The notes: a model not told the origin generated them from the sequence alone. DNA of 64,000 bases from Archangium violaceum (GCF_016887565.1 NZ_CP069396.1:10770001-10834000); one strand, 5' to 3'; numbered from the stretch's first letter, positions 34,117 to 43,605 are shown. Translations and numbers: made by a program.

Positions 34117-37100
34117 CTACTCCGGATCTCGCAGGTCGGCCGCGAAGGCGAGCAACCGCTCCCGTGCCTTCAGCAGCTTCTCGCGGGGAATGGAGAAGAC
34201 CACGCGCATCCGCGCCGGGTCTCCACACCAGTCCCCGCCATTCACCACCACGTGCGTGCGCGCGTACACCACCGCCGGCAGGTTCTCCACGGTGAGCCGT
34301 TTTCCACCCACCTCCCGTCCCAGCCAGGAGGTCACCCTCGGCGCCAGGAAGAGGCCCCCGGCCTCCACCGTCTCGACCCGCCCGTCCTCCGGCAGCGCCT
34401 CGGCGATGAGCTCCCGCTTCTCCGCGAGGTCCCTCCGCATGCGCGCGAGGAACTCGCGCAGGGCCCGGTGCCGCTCCGGGTAGAGCAGCTTCCCCTCGGG
34501 GCTGCGCGCATAGGCCGCGTAGAGACGCGAGGCCGCCCGCGCCGTGGCCAGGTGCAATGCGCCCGGCGCGCTCTCCCGCACCGCCGCCGCGAGCGCCCGG
34601 TCCCGTGTCGCCATCCACCCCACGCGCAGGCCGCCCGCCGCGAACTCCTTCGACAGGCCCCCGAGCACCACCGTCCGCGCGCCGATGCCCGGCACCGTCG
34701 CCTCCAGCCCCACCGGACCCTGCACCGTCTCCGCCGTCGGGTTGGTGAGGTTCACCAGTCCGAAGATTTCATCCGAGACGAGCAGGCAGCGTTGCTCCAC
34801 CACGTACGCGGCCAGCCCCACCAGTTCCTCGTGGGACAGGTAGTACCCGGCGGGGTTGGAGGGCTGCGAGATGACGACCACGTCCGGAGCGCTCGGCCCC
34901 CGCCGCGCCTGGAGGGCGGACAGGGGCGCCAGGTCCACCTCGGCCCCGGCGGCCCCCCACGCGGGCCGCAACACGCCGTAGCAAGGGGTGGCCACGAAGA
35001 CGCGCGGAGCACGTCCCAACATCCGCCGCAGCGCCACGCCCAGGTGGTGCACCAGCGGCCACACCCCGGGCGCGAGCAATACCTCCTCGGGCGAGTAGCG
35101 CACGCCCCGCGTCTCCAGCAGGAAGGCCGCCACCGACTCCGCGAGCCCGTGCTGCGTCCCCGAGTCGCGCGGCGCCGCGCACGCCGCCACCAGCCCCTCC
35201 ATCAACGGTTGCGGCAGGGGGTACTCGTTCTCCCCGTAGTCCAGGCGGATGAGCTCCGGGTCGTCCCCGCGGAACACCTTGGGCGCGAAGGCCGGGAAGC
35301 CCGCCAGCCGCGCGATGCGCTTCGAGCGCGGCAGGGGCACCTTCGACTCCGGGCGCGCGGGCGGGGGCCTCGGCTCCGCGAAGGCGATGCGGAAGGTGAG
35401 CAGCTCCGCGAAGGTGCGCTCGTAGAACCACTGCACCAGCGTGCTGATGCGCGAGTACGTCACCTCCGCCGCCACCTCCAGGTCCTCCCGCAGGCGCGCC
35501 GGCACCGGCAGCAGCAGCGTCAGCTCCCAGTCCGGGAAGACGGCGTTCTTGATGAGCCCGTACAGCACCACCAGGTGCGAGGTGTGCGGCTCGCGCGCGA
35601 GGAACTCGAAGAGCGTGCGCGGCTCCACCTCGGCGGTGATGTTGAAGAAGGGGCTCTCGTCGAGCACCACCAGGATGCCCCGCCGCTCCGCCTCCGCGAG
35701 GATGTCCCGCAGCTCCGCCATGTTGGCGCGCTCCCCGGGCTCCACCGACAGCAACACCACCTTCACGTCGAAGGCACCCAGCAGCCGGCGGATCTCCCCC
35801 AGCGTGTTGTGCGTGACGGTGACGTGCACTCCCGCCTTGGCCAGCACCGGCGCGTACACGCCATGCAGGTTGTGCGACACGAGCACTCCGTCCCCCTCGT
35901 CGCAGGTGGCCAGCAGCAGCGAGTACACCGCCTGCTCGCGCTCGGGCGCGACGAAGAGCTCCTCCTCGGCGAGCCGCAGCTCGAAAAAGCGTCCCAGGTA
36001 GCGCGCCACGAGCTGGCGCAGACTGAGGTCCCCGGACTCGTGCGCGTACGGAAGGAAGGGCGAGCGGGCCAGACGCTCGGCCAGTCCGGCCACGAAGCCG
36101 AGCTGCTCGGGCGGGGAGGCCGCCAGGTCCAGCTCCTCCTGCAACCGGGGCAGGCCCAGGGCCCGCAGGGCGGCGCGCAACGCGAGCGTCTCGCGCGGCA
36201 GGGCGAGCCTCGCCTCCCACACCGCCACCTCGTGCCAGATGGGATGACCCGCGGCCAGCCACCCGAGCGCGGTGGCGGCGCGCAGGGGCTCGGGGCTGTG
36301 CGCCTCCATGAAGAACTCGAACTCGCGCTGCGTGCGCTGCTCCAGCGCCACCAGGGGGCGGATGTCCGTGTCCGCCGCCTGCATCACCCGCCGCGCCACG
36401 CGCACCCGGGTGGTGAAACCGCGCCGGGTGAACATGCGCTCGATGATGGGCCGCCCGGGCCGCCCCGCCAGATTGAGCAGCAGCCGCCCGTCCGGCGCCA
36501 GGCGCTCGGGCACCTCGTCCAGCAGCCGCGCGATGAGCCCCAGCCCGAAGTGGTCCTCGTAGACGTTCTGGATGGCGCAGTAGTTGGACAGGTCGTACAG
36601 GGCCTGCTCGTCCGCCTGGGACACCTCCGCCGGCAAACCCTCGCCGCGCAGCACCTGCGGGATGCAGCCCACCACGAAGTCCCACGGCTCCGGCCCGGAC
36701 ACCTGGCGCAGCAGGTCGCTCTCCCCGAAGGAGAGCCTCGACACCAGCGCCTCGTCCCCATTGAGCCAGGCGTTGCACCACGCCACGGGCGCCGAGTGGG
36801 GATTGAGGTCCACCCCGAGGACGTGCGCCAGCCGGGTGAAGCGGGCCAGCGCGATGCACACCCACCCCGAGCCCGCGCCCACCTCCACCAGCCGCTTGCC
36901 GGCGTACTCGTCGAGGGGGACCTTCAGCAGTCCCTCCAGGAAGGTATGGGCCCAGGCCTCGGGCGAGAAGATGGAGGGCAGCAGCAGCAACTCCAGCCGC
37001 TCCTGGGAGGAGCCCATCGCCACCACCACCGAGCCGAGCCGCAGGGGCGAGCCCTCGGGCTTGTCCCGGGCGAGCCCGGCCAGCTCCCGCAGCTCGGCGA

Positions 37101-37194
37101 GGGCGCGCGGGCGACTCTCGGGCACCGCGAGCTGCTCGGACAGGGCGCGGAGCTGCTGGAACGCTTCCCGGGGCGACGCGGGGTAGGTGGCCAT
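34117..37194 (-). CDS. Plant-type methionine S-methyltransferase homologue (methyltransferase-PLP fusion)
   Basis: The 1,025-residue protein has the three-part layout of plant methionine S-methyltransferase (EC 2.1.1.12). Residues 60-300 are a SAM methyltransferase with VEVGAGSG (103-110), GCIPQVL (176-182), LSNYCAIQNVYEDHFGLGLIA and NLAGRPGRP, matching plant blocks from memory. A degenerate PLP-like module follows (about 330-620), with GLIKNAVFPDWEL. A class I/II aminotransferase domain fills about 640-1025, with NPAGYY, DEIF, the PLP Lys849 in LSKEFAAGGLRVGW, and an Arg-bearing MRVVFSIP. The PLP Lys motif is intact. It starts 9 bp after the FAD monooxygenase. Specificity for methionine is inference. 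Confidence 0.82.
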   Translation of the reverse strand: MATYPASPREAFQQLRALSEQLAVPESRPRALAELRELAGLARDKPEGSPLRLGSVVVAMGSSQERLELLLLPSIFSPEAWAHTFLEGLLKVPLDEYAGKRLVEVGAGSGWVCIALARFTRLAHVLGVDLNPHSAPVAWCNAWLNGDEALVSRLSFGESDLLRQVSGPEPWDFVVGCIPQVLRGEGLPAEVSQADEQALYDLSNYCAIQNVYEDHFGLGLIARLLDEVPERLAPDGRLLLNLAGRPGRPIIERMFTRRGFTTRVRVARRVMQAADTDIRPLVALEQRTQREFEFFMEAHSPEPLRAATALGWLAAGHPIWHEVAVWEARLALPRETLALRAALRALGLPRLQEELDLAASPPEQLGFVAGLAERLARSPFLPYAHESGDLSLRQLVARYLGRFFELRLAEEELFVAPEREQAVYSLLLATCDEGDGVLVSHNLHGVYAPVLAKAGVHVTVTHNTLGEIRRLLGAFDVKVVLLSVEPGERANMAELRDILAEAERRGILVVLDESPFFNITAEVEPRTLFEFLAREPHTSHLVVLYGLIKNAVFPDWELTLLLPVPARLREDLEVAAEVTYSRISTLVQWFYERTFAELLTFRIAFAEPRPPPARPESKVPLPRSKRIARLAGFPAFAPKVFRGDDPELIRLDYGENEYPLPQPLMEGLVAACAAPRDSGTQHGLAESVAAFLLETRGVRYSPEEVLLAPGVWPLVHHLGVALRRMLGRAPRVFVATPCYGVLRPAWGAAGAEVDLAPLSALQARRGPSAPDVVVISQPSNPAGYYLSHEELVGLAAYVVEQRCLLVSDEIFGLVNLTNPTAETVQGPVGLEATVPGIGARTVVLGGLSKEFAAGGLRVGWMATRDRALAAAVRESAPGALHLATARAASRLYAAYARSPEGKLLYPERHRALREFLARMRRDLAEKRELIAEALPEDGRVETVEAGGLFLAPRVTSWLGREVGGKRLTVENLPAVVYARTHVVVNGGDWCGDPARMRVVFSIPREKLLKARERLLAFAADLRDPE

Positions 37195-37203
37195 GGATGA
37201 CTC

Positions 37204-38376
37204 CTAGCCCATGAAGTCGTGAGCCACCACGGGCCGGAGCTGGTTCAGTGCGACAGCGGGCGGAAGGGCCCGCATCAGGAGATCCCTCCCCCAACGCCCC
37301 AGCGGATTGCGCAGGTACCGGAGCGCTCCCGCGCGGAGGCTCAGCTCCGCCACGTGGGCCGTGCGGGGTCGACGTCTCGATTCGTAGGCCCGCAGCGCCC
37401 GGACCTTGTCGGTGTCCTCGCGCAGCCGTCTGGCCAGCACCAGCGCGTCCTCGATGGCCTGGCACGCGCCCTGGGCCATGTCGGTGACCATCGCATGCGC
37501 CGCGTCCCCCAGCAGCGAGACCGGACCGTCGCCCCAGCTCGGCAGCGGCGCCAGGTAGTGGATGTCCGTGCGCAGGATCTCCGCCTCGGGCGTGGCGTGG
37601 ACCAGGGACTCCACGGGCGCCATCCATCCGCGGACGTGGCTCAGCACCGCCTCCTTGTGTCCTCCCTCGGGGTCACACCCTCCCTCGGGAGCGGCCGTCA
37701 GCAGGAACCAGTACATCCGCTTCGAGCCCGACGCACCCGGACCGATGTGACAGATGCCGAAGCGCGCTCCCGGACCGTAGATCTCGAACTGCTCCCCTTC
37801 GGGAATCGGGGTGGAGGTGACGTCCACGATGCCACGCCAGGACGTCCTGCCGCCGTACCGGACTCGCACGTCCGGGAACAGCTGCTGGCGCACGACCGAG
37901 TGCAGTCCATCCGCGCCGATGAGACACTGGCCACGCACCTGCCTGCCATCGGCGAAGTCGATCCGCACCCCGTCGCCCTCGCGATGGAAGCCCGTGCAGG
38001 CGGCGCCTGGGAACACACCGTCCGGCCCGAGCGCTTCGAGCAGCACCCGCATGAGCTCCGCGCGGTGCAGCACCAGGGTGGGCTGTCCCAGCTCGCGGCA
38101 CAGCACCTCGACGGGGAGGCGGGAGAGCACCTTGCCATCCCAGCGGTGGATCACCGTCTGCCGCCAGGGAGCGCCCAGGGCGGCCACCTCCCCCGCCAGT
38201 CCCAGCGCCTCGAGCGCCCGCATCGCATTGGGCCAGAGCGACAACCCGGCCCCGGCGTGCCGCCAGGCCGCGGTCCGCTCGTACACCGCGACATCCAGTC
38301 CAGCCTGACGGAGCGCGATGGCGGCGCACAGCCCACCAATGCCTCCTCCAACGATGACGACTCCGTGTGATTCCAT
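37204..38376 (-). CDS. FAD-dependent monooxygenase
   Basis: The 390-residue protein is a flavoprotein hydroxylase of the UbiH/p-hydroxybenzoate hydroxylase type. It has the N-terminal dinucleotide fold VIVGGGIGGLCAAIALRQAG, a middle GADGLHSVVR (DG motif), and LLGDAAHAMVTDMAQGACQAIEDA (GD motif with FAD ribityl contact). Such enzymes hydroxylate aromatic or other small molecules using NAD(P)H and O2. ATG 38376 begins MESHGVVIVGG. The stop lies 9 bp upstream of the methionine S-methyltransferase homologue, so both are almost certainly on one transcript. Confidence 0.88.
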   Translation of the reverse strand: MESHGVVIVGGGIGGLCAAIALRQAGLDVAVYERTAAWRHAGAGLSLWPNAMRALEALGLAGEVAALGAPWRQTVIHRWDGKVLSRLPVEVLCRELGQPTLVLHRAELMRVLLEALGPDGVFPGAACTGFHREGDGVRIDFADGRQVRGQCLIGADGLHSVVRQQLFPDVRVRYGGRTSWRGIVDVTSTPIPEGEQFEIYGPGARFGICHIGPGASGSKRMYWFLLTAAPEGGCDPEGGHKEAVLSHVRGWMAPVESLVHATPEAEILRTDIHYLAPLPSWGDGPVSLLGDAAHAMVTDMAQGACQAIEDALVLARRLREDTDKVRALRAYESRRRPRTAHVAELSLRAGALRYLRNPLGRWGRDLLMRALPPAVALNQLRPVVAHDFMG

Positions 38377-38412
38377 GGGTCCCCCCCAGGAACTTCGGAG
38401 CCCCACGATAGA

Positions 38413-38904
38413 TCAGGCGCGGCGCAGCACCCGGACATTCACGCCGCCCTCGAGGGGCTGGCTGATGTCGACGCCGATATAGCCTCGCATCCGCAGGTGC
38501 GTCTCGGCTTCCGCGAGGGTGCGAAAGATGGTCCAGGGGCTCCTCGACAACGTGGCGACCGTATAGGCCATCATCCGAGGGATGGGACCCGGGATGGCGC
38601 ACACCACCTCCGTCACCCGGTCCGCCAGCTCACGGTCCAGCTCCTTGAATACGTTCGCGTAGCCGATCCTCGCGTTCACCATCCCCATGCCGTCGTAGAA
38701 GAAGCAGAAGGTGCCCTGCTGGTGCTTCAGGGCCTGACGGATCTCATCGCAGAGCGCCTTGGCGTTGAGCTCGTCGCCGTGCTCGGGGTGCTTCACCCTC
38801 ACCAGATTGCTGGCCACCGGTGGCAGCTTGAGGCTGCCTACCGCTGCTCGCGTCATGAGCGGCCGGTTGAACGCCTCGAGTTCTGACTTGGATGGAGCGG
38901 CCAT
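38413..38904 (-). CDS. STAS-like/DUF hypothetical protein
   Basis: This 163-residue protein has a short variable N-terminus and then an alpha/beta pattern (GTFCFFYDGMGMVNARIGYANVF, AIPGPIPRMMAYTVATLSRSP). It ends with WTIFRTLAEAETHLRMRG, the Trp/Phe...EAexhL ending seen in STAS-like proteins of myxobacteria. The same pattern occurs in the 41038 gene. Function is unknown; a signalling or anti-sigma antagonist role is possible. The upstream 270 bp is divergent from the 39181 gene. Confidence 0.5.
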   Translation of the reverse strand: MAAPSKSELEAFNRPLMTRAAVGSLKLPPVASNLVRVKHPEHGDELNAKALCDEIRQALKHQQGTFCFFYDGMGMVNARIGYANVFKELDRELADRVTEVVCAIPGPIPRMMAYTVATLSRSPWTIFRTLAEAETHLRMRGYIGVDISQPLEGGVNVRVLRRA

Positions 38905-39180
38905 GACATGGCGATTGTACCCACGAGAGCGACACGGACTAGAGCGACACGCGAGATACGAACGTCGGCGGCGGTCAGAACACGGCGAAGTTGGAAAGAT
39001 GTGCTTGGAGAGGCATCGGTTTTCCAGCGTGCTCCGGGAGAACGGGAAGACACATGGTGGGTGCGTGACGCCACAACGCGACTGGCGTGCATGGAGCCCG
39101 CGTTGTGCGCACCATGACACCCGCCCTTCACCCAGCTGCCCTGAGCCCGTGACCACCACCCACTCCGGAGGGGAGGAACC

Positions 39181-39888
39181 ATGAGAAAGAAGAAACAACG
39201 GGACGACGGCGCCTGGACCCCCATCCGCGAGAGTCTCGATGACTTCCATCCCGCGCAGCTCGCGGCGCGCCTGCGCGAGTACCTGGTCCCCCGCATCCCC
39301 CGGGGAGCGAAGCACCTGGACGAGCGGACGCGCCTGGCGCTCCTCGAAGGCGTCGGCGAGCTGCTCGCCGAGCACGCCGGGGCCTGGTACACGGAGGCCC
39401 ACGTCCAGCTCGGCAACGAGGTCCTCGGGGACTACTGCCGCTGTCACGGCTTCTTCAACCAGGGCGAACCCCCCGATGTCGGCGTGGAGAGCAACATCCA
39501 GCGCATCCTCTCCGCGCTCGGCGCCGCCCATGCGTGGCTGTGCACGCTCGACACGTACTTCCGCTCCCTGGCCCTGCCCCTGGACGAGACGGACCGCGCG
39601 GCGGTGCTGTCGGACGCGGTGCGGCGGGTCATCGACCTCACCGTCGAGGCGACCCGCCGCGAGGAGGGCTGGTCCCGCTACGCCCACCAGGCCCTCGGCT
39701 GGCTGTTGGAGTCACAGGGCCTCCCCCGGACCCAGCGCATGGATCGGGCGCTGGATACGGTGCTGGTGGGCTTCACGAGCGCGTCCGCGCCCTCCTCCGA
39801 CGAGGCCCGCCAGGCCGCGGACCTCATCGCCCTGGCGGCGGTGAAGGAGAACCTCCCCCGGAGCTACTCGGACGAAGGCGCCTCCTGA
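39181..39888 (+). CDS. Hypothetical protein, 235 residues
   Basis: The protein is helical and hydrophilic, with a basic N-terminus (MRKKKQRDDG) and a regular pattern of long helices (GVGELLAEHAGAWYTEAHVQLG, IQRILSALGAAHAWLCTLD). No family is recognised and no signal peptide or membrane segment is seen. GGAGGGGAGG precedes ATG 39181. It converges on the lipoprotein gene with a 7-bp gap. Confidence 0.62.
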   Translation: MRKKKQRDDGAWTPIRESLDDFHPAQLAARLREYLVPRIPRGAKHLDERTRLALLEGVGELLAEHAGAWYTEAHVQLGNEVLGDYCRCHGFFNQGEPPDVGVESNIQRILSALGAAHAWLCTLDTYFRSLALPLDETDRAAVLSDAVRRVIDLTVEATRREEGWSRYAHQALGWLLESQGLPRTQRMDRALDTVLVGFTSASAPSSDEARQAADLIALAAVKENLPRSYSDEGAS

Positions 39889-39895
39889 GCGGGAC

Positions 39896-40309
39896 TCAGA
39901 GCGTGCTCGGACGCTCCACGTGGAAGGAGGTGGACGTCACCTCCTGCCGCTCCCCATCCCATTCCACATCGATGAGGTAGCGGTACTCGCCCTCCTCCAG
40001 GGACTCCCGGAGGATGCGGCGCTCGGTGGACTCCTCTCCCGGATTCAACCGGTTCTGGATGGCCAGGCAGAACTCGTTGTCGATGATCGGCACCGTCTCC
40101 CAGGCCGCGCCCTCGTGACGCTGCAGCGTGGAGTAGCAGAGGTTGTAGCCGAGTGGCTGGAGCGACTCGTTGCGCAGCCGCAGCACCACCTCCGAGCCGG
40201 CCACGTACGAGTCCAGGTCCGTCTTCAGGACCGCGTTGCCCACCACGGGCGCGCCACAGGCCATCAGCCCGAGCGCCACACTGCCAAGAAACATGTTCCA
40301 ACGAGGCAT
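39896..40309 (-). CDS. Lipoprotein of unknown function
   Basis: The 137-residue protein has a lipoprotein signal (MPRWNMFLGSVALGLMAC, lipobox LMAC with Cys18). The mature part is beta-rich and resembles intracellular proteinase inhibitor BsuPI or immunoglobulin-like folds (KTDLDSYVAGSEVVLRLRNES, LEEGEYRYLIDVEWDGE). AGGAGGGG precedes ATG 40309. It would be anchored in the envelope; its partner is unknown. Confidence 0.65.
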   Translation of the reverse strand: MPRWNMFLGSVALGLMACGAPVVGNAVLKTDLDSYVAGSEVVLRLRNESLQPLGYNLCYSTLQRHEGAAWETVPIIDNEFCLAIQNRLNPGEESTERRILRESLEEGEYRYLIDVEWDGERQEVTSTSFHVERPSTL

Positions 40310-40389
40310 GTCGCCCCTCCTCTTCGTTCTCCGCCCGTGAATACGGGTCGTGGAACGAGGACGATGCAAGGCGCGTGCACCCGCCTGTC

Positions 40390-40944
40390 TCAGGCCGGCT
40401 GGATGCCGAGCCGCTCGTCTCTCCGTCGGAGCCAGGCGACGAGCGGCAGCGACAGCAACACCATCCACACTTTTCCCAGCACCTGCCCCATCAGAAATTC
40501 GAGGCCGCCAAAGGCGAGCTGGAGGAAGAGGACGCTGTCGACGACGAGGCCCACCACACTGCTGGCGAACACGGCCAGCACCAGCCCGCGCCGTTGCAGC
40601 GGCGTGTAGACGGCGAAGTCGGCCAGCTCCGAGATGGCGAAGGCGGACCCGGAGGCGACGACCAGCGGGGGCGGAGCGAGCAGCGCCGAGAGCAGCGCTC
40701 CCACGGCGATGGCCAGCAGCGTCCAGTTCTTGCCCAGCCGGCGCTGCACCAGGTCGCGCAGCACGAGGGCGATGCCGACGACGAGGACCCCGCTCGGAGC
40801 CAGGATGCCAGGTCCCACGGGGAGCAGGCAGGGTCCGTTGTCCGGACACACCACCCCCACGTGGCCAATCATCCAGTTGGAGAGCGGGATCGAGGCACCG
40901 AAGCCCAGCAAGTAGATGAATCCCTCGACTCGACGCTGATCCAT
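40390..40944 (-). CDS. VUT-family transporter (queuosine-precursor type)
   Basis: The 184-residue protein has six hydrophobic segments and the VUT family block APSGVLVVGIALVLRDLVQRRLG near residues 48-70. This is the region conserved in YhhQ-type transporters of queuosine precursors. SELADFAVYTPLQRRG (about residues 105-120) is a second hallmark. The family imports preQ0/preQ1; whether that holds here is inference. GGAG lies 11 bases before ATG 40944; an in-frame ATG at 40980 would add 12 residues. Confidence 0.78.
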   Translation of the reverse strand: MDQRRVEGFIYLLGFGASIPLSNWMIGHVGVVCPDNGPCLLPVGPGILAPSGVLVVGIALVLRDLVQRRLGKNWTLLAIAVGALLSALLAPPPLVVASGSAFAISELADFAVYTPLQRRGLVLAVFASSVVGLVVDSVLFLQLAFGGLEFLMGQVLGKVWMVLLSLPLVAWLRRRDERLGIQPA

Positions 40945-41037
40945 GTGCTTCTGCTCCACGACGAACGGATGTCCTGGCATCCGGGGCGCGCGCGGCATAA
41001 CACGTTTCCCCGGCGCTGTCAGAATGCGCCCCCCCTT

Positions 41038-41460
41038 ATGAAGAACGCGGCCCCGCCCATCTTCGACGACTCGCGCTGGCCCCTGCTGCACCTGCGGTTT
41101 CCGAGGGTGCTCTCCGCGATGGAGCACGAGACCTTCCTCGGCACCTTCGCCGACTACCTGCTGCGCTCCGAGAAGCTCTTCCTCTGCATCGACCTGCGCC
41201 GGGTCGGGATGGTGCCCATCGAGCAGCGCTGGCGCCAGGTCGAGTGGTTCGAGCAGTACGACCAGCGCCTGCGCGAGCAGGTGCTCGGAAGCGCCCTCAT
41301 CATCACCTCGCCCGTCATCCGGCTGTCGATCAGCGCCATCATGTACTTCAAGCCCCTGCCCAACCCCTTCGCCATCTTCGCCCGGCCGGAGGAAGCGGAG
41401 GCCTGGGCGGCCGAGCGCCTCCAGGAGGCGGGGCTCACCCAGGCCAGTCAGGGGCACTGA
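41038..41460 (+). CDS. STAS-like protein
   Basis: This 140-residue protein reads as a STAS-like alpha/beta domain. It has FLCIDLRRVGMVPIEQRWRQ, ALIITSPVIRLSISAIMYF and the ending PFAIFARPEEAEAWAAERL. The last block matches the C-terminus of the 38413 gene. STAS-like domains are non-catalytic signalling modules. ATG 41038 directly follows the divergent VUT gene region, and a 12-bp gap separates its stop from that of the M3 peptidase gene. Confidence 0.58.
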   Translation: MKNAAPPIFDDSRWPLLHLRFPRVLSAMEHETFLGTFADYLLRSEKLFLCIDLRRVGMVPIEQRWRQVEWFEQYDQRLREQVLGSALIITSPVIRLSISAIMYFKPLPNPFAIFARPEEAEAWAAERLQEAGLTQASQGH

Positions 41461-41472
41461 CGGCGGCGCGCG

Positions 41473-43605
41473 CTACATCATCGGCGCCGTCGTCTCGAGC
41501 TCCTGCGTCTCCAGCAGCCCCGTCTGCTTGAGCAGCGGATGGGTGCTGGGAGCGCGGCCTCGGAAGGACTGGAAGACCTCCAGCGGGTGGCGGCTGCCGC
41601 CGAGCGCGAGCACCGTGTCCCGGAAGCGCCGCCCGGTGTTGGCGACGGCCTGGGCGTCGGACAGGCCCGCCTCCTCGAAGGCGGAGAAGGCATCCGCGGA
41701 GAGGACCTCGGCCCACTTGTAGCTGTAGTAGCCCGCGGCGTACCCGCCCGCGAAGATGTGGGTGAAGCCGCACAGGAAGCGGTCCTCGGAGAGCGGCTTG
41801 AGCACCGTGTTGTCCGCGGCGATGCGCAGCTGCACGTCGAGGACGCTGGGGGCGTCATCGTCCCCGGCGGGGTAGCGGTGGTGCAGTTCCAGGTCCAGCG
41901 TGGCGAAGTACACCTGCCGCAGCGTCTGCGTGGCGGCGCGGTAGATGCGCCCGGCGCGGATCTTGTCCTGCAGGGCCTTGGGCAGCGGCGCGCCCGTGTC
42001 CACGTGGCGCGCGAGCCGGGAGAGCGTCTCCTCGTGGAAGCACCAGTTCTCCATGAACTGGCTGGGCAGCTCCACCGCGTCCCACTCCACGTTGTTGATG
42101 CCGGCGGCCTCGGGGTAGTCCACCCGGGTGAGCATGTGCTGCAAGCCGTGGCCGAACTCGTGGAAGAGCGTCTCCATCTCGCGGAAGGTGAGGAGCGCGG
42201 GCTTGTTGCCCACCGGCGGCGTGGCGTTGCAGACGAGGTAGGCCACCGGCAGGCGCAGGCTCCCGTCGGGCTTGCGCTTGCGGTCGATGGCGCCGTTCAT
42301 CCACGCCCCGCCACGCTTGGTGGCCGGGCGGCTGTAGGGGTCCAGGTAGAAGGCGGCGATGTCCTTGCCCGACTCGTCCGCCACGCGGAAGAAGCGCACG
42401 CTCGGGTCCCACACCGGGGCCTCGCCGTCGGCGGCGCGCACCGTGACGCCGAAGAGGCGTTTGGCCGTGTCGAAGAGGCCCTCCAGCACGCGAGGCATCG
42501 CGAAGTACGGCCGGAGCTCCTCGTCGGTATAGGCGTAGCGCTCCTCGCGCAGACGCTCGGCCCAGAAGGGCACGTCCCACAGCTTCAGCTCGAGCGAGGC
42601 GTTGCCCGTCTTGCGGCGCGCGTACTCCGTCAGCTCGGTGTGCTCATCCCTGGCGCGGGCACGGGCGGCCTTGCGCAGCTCGCCGAGCAACTGCTCGACG
42701 GCCTGCACGCCGGGGGCCATCTTCGCCGCCAGGCTCACCTCGGCGAACGAGCCGTGACCGAGCAGGCGGGACTTCTCGCGGCGCAGGGTGAGGACGCGCT
42801 CGATGAGGGGGTTGTTGTCCGTGTCTCCCGAGGAGGCGCGGGTGACGAAGGCGCGGTAGAGCTTCTCGCGCAGGTCCGGCCGGCGCGAGTGCTCGAGGAA
42901 GGGCACGTAGCTGGGCGCCTCCAGGGTGATGCGCCAGGGCCCCTTCTCGGGGGTGGGCTCGGGGGCACCCTCGGCCAGTCCCTGCCTGGCCGCCTGGGCG
43001 GCGGCGGCGAGCGCGCTGGGTGGCAGGCCCTCCACCTCCTCGGGCTTCGTGAGCGTCATGGACCAGGCCTTGTTGGCGTCGATGACGTTGTTGGCGAAGC
43101 GGGTGGACAGCTCGGCCAGCTCGCGCTCGATCTCCTGGAAGCGCGCGCGGGCCTCGCCCTGAAGCCCCACGCCGGACAGCTCGGCGTCACGGATGGAGGA
43201 CTCGACGATGCGGTGCTGGGCGTCGTCGAGCTTCTTCCACTCGGGCCCCTCGCGCAGCGCCTTGAGGGCCTTGTAGAGGGGCTCGCTCTGGCCGATGCGC
43301 ATGAAGGCCTCGACGACCTCGCCCTCGACGGCGGCATGGGCCTGACGCAGCTCCGGGCTGTTCTGCACGCCCATGAGGTGGTTCACCACGCCCCAGGCCA
43401 GGCCGATGGGCTCGGTGATGGCGGACAGGCGAGCAACCGTCTGCTCCCACGTGGGGCGCACGTCGCGCTCGAGCGCGTCGAGGTCGGTGTGCAGGCGCGT
43501 CAGCAGCTCTCGGATGGCGGGCTCGACGTGCTCCGAGCGGATGCGGTCGAACTTCGGAAGCGCTTCGTTCTGAAGCAGCGGATTGTCGGATGTAGACGCA
43601 GTCAT
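41473..43605 (-). CDS. M3-family oligopeptidase (OpdA/Dcp-like)
   Basis: The 710-residue enzyme is an M3 (thimet oligopeptidase) zinc metallopeptidase. The catalytic HEFGH motif is at residues 482-486 (METLFHEFGHGLQHML). The third ligand region follows (GINNVEWDAVELPSQFMENW). The N-terminal helical lid begins with NEALPKFDRIRSEHVEPAI, typical of oligopeptidase A. It degrades short peptides such as cleaved signal peptides in the cytoplasm. No signal sequence is seen. ATG 43605 is used. Confidence 0.94.
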   Translation of the reverse strand: MTASTSDNPLLQNEALPKFDRIRSEHVEPAIRELLTRLHTDLDALERDVRPTWEQTVARLSAITEPIGLAWGVVNHLMGVQNSPELRQAHAAVEGEVVEAFMRIGQSEPLYKALKALREGPEWKKLDDAQHRIVESSIRDAELSGVGLQGEARARFQEIERELAELSTRFANNVIDANKAWSMTLTKPEEVEGLPPSALAAAAQAARQGLAEGAPEPTPEKGPWRITLEAPSYVPFLEHSRRPDLREKLYRAFVTRASSGDTDNNPLIERVLTLRREKSRLLGHGSFAEVSLAAKMAPGVQAVEQLLGELRKAARARARDEHTELTEYARRKTGNASLELKLWDVPFWAERLREERYAYTDEELRPYFAMPRVLEGLFDTAKRLFGVTVRAADGEAPVWDPSVRFFRVADESGKDIAAFYLDPYSRPATKRGGAWMNGAIDRKRKPDGSLRLPVAYLVCNATPPVGNKPALLTFREMETLFHEFGHGLQHMLTRVDYPEAAGINNVEWDAVELPSQFMENWCFHEETLSRLARHVDTGAPLPKALQDKIRAGRIYRAATQTLRQVYFATLDLELHHRYPAGDDDAPSVLDVQLRIAADNTVLKPLSEDRFLCGFTHIFAGGYAAGYYSYKWAEVLSADAFSAFEEAGLSDAQAVANTGRRFRDTVLALGGSRHPLEVFQSFRGRAPSTHPLLKQTGLLETQELETTAPMM

